A stretch of 64,000 nucleotides of DNA from Rhizopus sp. PT2906 (Eukaryota > Mucoromycota > Mucoromycetes > Mucorales > Rhizopodaceae): NCBI GenBank assembly GCA_025529335.1, contig JAMYHX010000197.1, forward strand, positions 1-64,000. The letters are read 5' to 3'. Position 1 is the stretch's first letter. Every line of letters begins with the position of its first letter. The notes beneath the pieces were generated by a model that searched no databases, was not told where the DNA came from, and worked only from the letters and a program-made list of their open reading frames with translations. Both the position numbers and the translations under genes were made by a program. Positions 61,494 through 64,000 of the stretch are shown piece by piece.

Positions 61494-62727
61494 ATGAACA
61501 ATTACGACAAGTCCAAATGGCTTGTTATGGCCGGCATTATTACAACAACAAATGCCATGTGGTTACCTCAGAAGCGTGGCCCTGAATTTCATAATGCAGG
61601 CGACTCAGAATCTACGGACCATAGCAACAAAAGTAAGACGAACAAATAATATTTGTACTCATAATTAATTATGTGTATTAGCCACCAAAGATGCTACTCA
61701 GACCACCGATAAACCAAAAGCTACACATACAACGGCAAAGAATGAACCAACGAATAATAGTAGCCACACTACTGCTGCTACACACCGCTCCTCGTCTTCT
61801 CCTAAAACATCATCGGCTGCTTCTGCTTCTCCTAGCAGTAATAGCAGTAACAGTAAAAGCAGCAGTAGCAACAGTAGTAGTAGTAGTGCCCCTACAAGTG
61901 GTGCCGTCAGCAGTACTGCCATTGTCAGTAGTCCTGCGCCAACTGTCATGAGTAGTTCTACGAGTGTACCTAGTTTGACCGGAAGCATTTCATCTAGCAC
62001 ACCTTCCGCATCAGTAGCCGCTAGTACTGGTTCATCTGGATCATCCTCTTCTGGTGCTATTATTGGTGCTGTCGTTGCTGTTCTTGTAGTTGCCATTGCC
62101 GGTGCAGGTGCCTTGCTTTTCGTACGTAGAAGAAGAAGAAGACAATTGAAGCAAAGCCGAGCAGCTCGCATGTCGACAATGAACCCCAGCTTTGGCGTAG
62201 AAAACAAACCCTATGACCATCAAGACAATTATTCTGCTCCTCAAACAGGATATAGTGAAGCGCCCAGCATGCAGCAGATAGCAACAGCAACAACAGCAAC
62301 AAGTAATTTCAATACGTATCAACCTGCACTTGCGATTAACAATCAGAGTAAAGAAACGATTCAACAACAGCAACAACAATACTATCAAACGCAGTCACCT
62401 ACGGCTGTACAGCCTCAGATGACAGAAGGACCTCAAGAGCCTCAAACAGCTTCGCTTGGAACGTTTACAGTCATTGCCACTTATATACCTACACTTAGTG
62501 ATGAGTTAGAAATTGAGCCCGGAGACCGTATTGAGCTACTTGTAGAGTATGATGATGGCTGGTGCCAAGGCATCAACATTACCAAGAATTATGCAAAGGG
62601 TGTTTTCCCAAGACATTGCATTGACGTTGTTGACCAAGTTGCTCCTCTTCCTCCTTCCTCAACCACAGATGTTGAGAGAACAAAGCGAGTCAGTTCAATG
62701 TATGTTACGGGTACTTCTGCTAAATAA
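61494..62727 (+). CDS. single-pass membrane protein with Ser/Thr-rich ectodomain and cytoplasmic SH3
   Basis: Exons 61494-61632 and 61682-62727 give 394 residues. A hydrophobic N-terminus (WLVMAGIITTTNAMWLP) is a likely signal sequence. Residues ~50-165 are almost pure Ser/Thr/Ala, as in O-mannosylated wall sensors. The transmembrane helix is at ~170-192 (GAIIGAVVAVLVVAIAGAGA) followed by RRRRRR, so the C-terminus is cytoplasmic. A Gln-rich linker leads to a C-terminal SH3 domain at ~305-360 (TVIATYIPTLSDELEIEPGD, WCQGINI, GVFPRHCIDV). The layout resembles Fus1-like or Mid2/Wsc-type surface proteins with an added SH3; a sensor or scaffold role at the cell surface is inference. Confidence 0.85.
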
Positions 62728-62937
62728 CCATTAGATTCTCTACCCACTATCATATTATATTACCATTTTATATAATAAATTTTATACTTCAGTCATTTTT
62801 GACGCAACATGACGTTGGGTGGCTAAGTGCAACCATGTGTGGCCGATGAGGTACTCCTTTTGACGTTTTTTCTATCTGAATATAAATTCACAAGTTCTTT
62901 TTGTTTCTTTCTCTTCTTTTTTTATAAATTCTTCAAA

Positions 62938-63246
62938 ATGGCCTGTCCTTGTAACAAAGATTCTTGCAAGTAGGTTTGTATACATGTATTAAGTACATCG
63001 ATTGATATTTTGTACATAGATGCTCTGCTGCTTCTTGCAACTGTGGTCAAAACTGTACTTGTAACGACTGTGGTGCTAAACATAGTGATGCCTGTGCTTG
63101 CAAAGGTAAACAAAAATAATAGAAATATAGTTTGTCTAACTATTTGTTATAGGAACTAACAATGGTATAACGAATGAATAGAGTCTAATATAATGCTTAC
63201 TCTTCCTTATGTAGGATGTAACTGTGGTTCTAGCTGCAAGTGTTAA
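62938..63246 (+). CDS. cysteine-rich metallothionein
   Basis: Three tiny exons, 62938-62969, 63020-63105 and 63215-63246, join in frame to 49 residues. It begins MACPCNKDSCKCSAASCNCG and ends GCNCGSSCKC. Fifteen of the 49 residues are Cys, mostly as CxC pairs, with no aromatic residue and a single His, the hallmark of metallothioneins that bind Cu, Zn or Cd through thiolates. The pattern is more like the longer animal/plant-type MTs than the ~25-residue ascomycete copper MTs. It has a T-rich promoter and leader upstream. Metal preference cannot be told. Confidence 0.9.
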
Positions 63247-63440
63247 AAATTCCTTTTTCTGCCAATCATTTTCTTTTTTTTTATTAAAGCCTACTTTGCA
63301 TGAAAACGCACATTTTGTCTTTGATTTTTTTGACCTTCTGAGCTTAAATTTGGGTACGCGTCTACAAAAGATAAATTCATGAAAAAAAGCGCGACTTTTT
63401 TTTTTTCCTAATCTGTCATTTTATTCCAATATCTGTAATA

Positions 63441-64000
63441 ATGACAATCACCCTTCCACAGGCTCTTAAAGAATCCCGTTGTATAATTCATATTGACTTG
63501 GGTATAAACACACTTGCCCAATTATTTATAAAACTAACTCAATATGGCAAGATTGCTTTTATTGTCAAGTTGGTAATTCCTAATGAGCTTAAAAGAAACG
63601 TACATGTAACCTTGTGCGATTAGAACAAGTGAGACTAGGCATATCTTCTGACGTTCCTACAGCCGTACAGCAGTGGCAGAATCTTATTGCTGGTAAGCAT
63701 TTTTTTTTATTTGGGTTTGTGTCTAAAAATGAAAAACACAGTAAACTATCCAGCCAGAAAGGCAGGCATCGATAGACATTGTACAGTAGCGAAAGCCAAG
63801 GAACTATGTCCGGAGATAAAATTAATACATGTACCAACATATGCTGCAAATGAGATAGAACCTCAATACCGTGAAAATCCTAATCGTGCTACTCACAAGG
63901 TGTCACTTGACCCTTACCGAACAGCGTCATTAAATATTTTCAAGATATTTCACAAGTACTGCGACAAGATTCAAAAAATTGGTTTAGATGAGGCGTTTAT
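63441..64000 (+). CDS. RAD30: DNA polymerase eta (RAD30), 5' part, runs off the window
   Basis: Y-family translesion polymerase that copies past UV dimers. Exons seen: 63441-63501, 63552-63572 (21 nt), 63624-63692 and 63742-64000+. Together they read CIIHIDLDCFYCQVEQ (catalytic metal Asp motif, residues ~15-30), VNYPARKAGIDRHC (the xYxARxxG motif), AKELCPEIKLIHVPTY, SLDPYRTASLNIFKIFHKYC and end at IGLDEAF, just at the conserved S/LDEA catalytic block. The missing C-terminus would carry the little finger and, in polymerase eta, a zinc finger and PIP box. The start Met lies ahead of the family core with about 14 extra residues, normal for the family. Confidence 0.88.

Noticed and set aside
1..64000. 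CRISPR arrays, bacterial operons, Shine-Dalgarno sites
   Set aside because: Spliced eukaryotic genes throughout; no regularly spaced repeats of that type.
1..64000. tRNA or rRNA genes
   Set aside because: No convincing A/B box pair with cloverleaf arms was found by eye; a tRNAscan run would decide.

Overview
The window is eukaryotic and almost certainly from a Mucorales-type fungus (Mucoromycotina). It is AT-rich, and nearly every gene is broken by short introns of about 48-65 nt with GTAAG-like donors and CTAAC/CTAAT-like branch points. The gene set mixes typical fungal genes (SKT5-like chitin synthase regulator, SFP1-like zinc finger, Mcm1-type MADS box, URA2 with a dead dihydroorotase-like domain) with genes that Dikarya yeasts usually lack (Gemin7-like, AP-4-like sigma adaptin, BARD1-like RING/BRCT protein). 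The species cannot be fixed from the sequence alone.

Layout: 1-1513 AT-rich repeat-bearing DNA. 1514-9684 minus-strand block: NOL11-like nucleolar protein, UBA3, a small EF-hand protein and an ankyrin-DysF-FYVE protein. 9756-10175 an unrecognised plus-strand frame. 10176-13719 gene-poor DNA with decayed coding relics. 13720-22823 plus-strand block: ankyrin-DIL protein, MADS box, SURF6/Rrp14, Nudix hydrolase and SKT5-like Sel1 protein. 23334-30184 minus-strand block: amino-acid permease with micro-exons, sigma adaptin, transportin-3/Mtr10. 30445-31388 PPP4R2 on plus. 33160-35483 a broken MULE-like transposon carrying a USP-like peptidase. 36482-37823 an integrase zinc-binding (HHCC) protein on plus. 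38207-49384 minus-strand block: BARD1-like, RanBP9/Gid1-like and the 2272-residue URA2 protein. 49385-57048 mostly gene-poor apart from the Gemin7-like gene. 57049-58251 SFP1-like. 58252-61493 gene-poor with a mariner-type transposase relic. 61494-64000 plus strand: SH3 membrane protein, a tiny metallothionein, and the first part of DNA polymerase eta.

Most genes are single-copy housekeeping functions: ribosome biogenesis (NOL11, SURF6, SFP1 as probable regulator), ubiquitin/NEDD8/GID signalling (UBA3, RanBP9-like, BARD1-like), nuclear import and RNP assembly (transportin-3, Gemin7), membrane traffic (sigma adaptin, FYVE, DIL), DNA damage (PPP4R2, BARD1-like, polymerase eta), pyrimidine synthesis (URA2). 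There is no sign of a co-regulated cluster. The strongest unusual signals are a 3-nt exon in the permease gene, the sigma adaptin and metallothionein genes that can only be seen after splicing by eye, the BARD1-like gene with a RanBP2 finger, and the transposon that captured a deubiquitinase-like domain.
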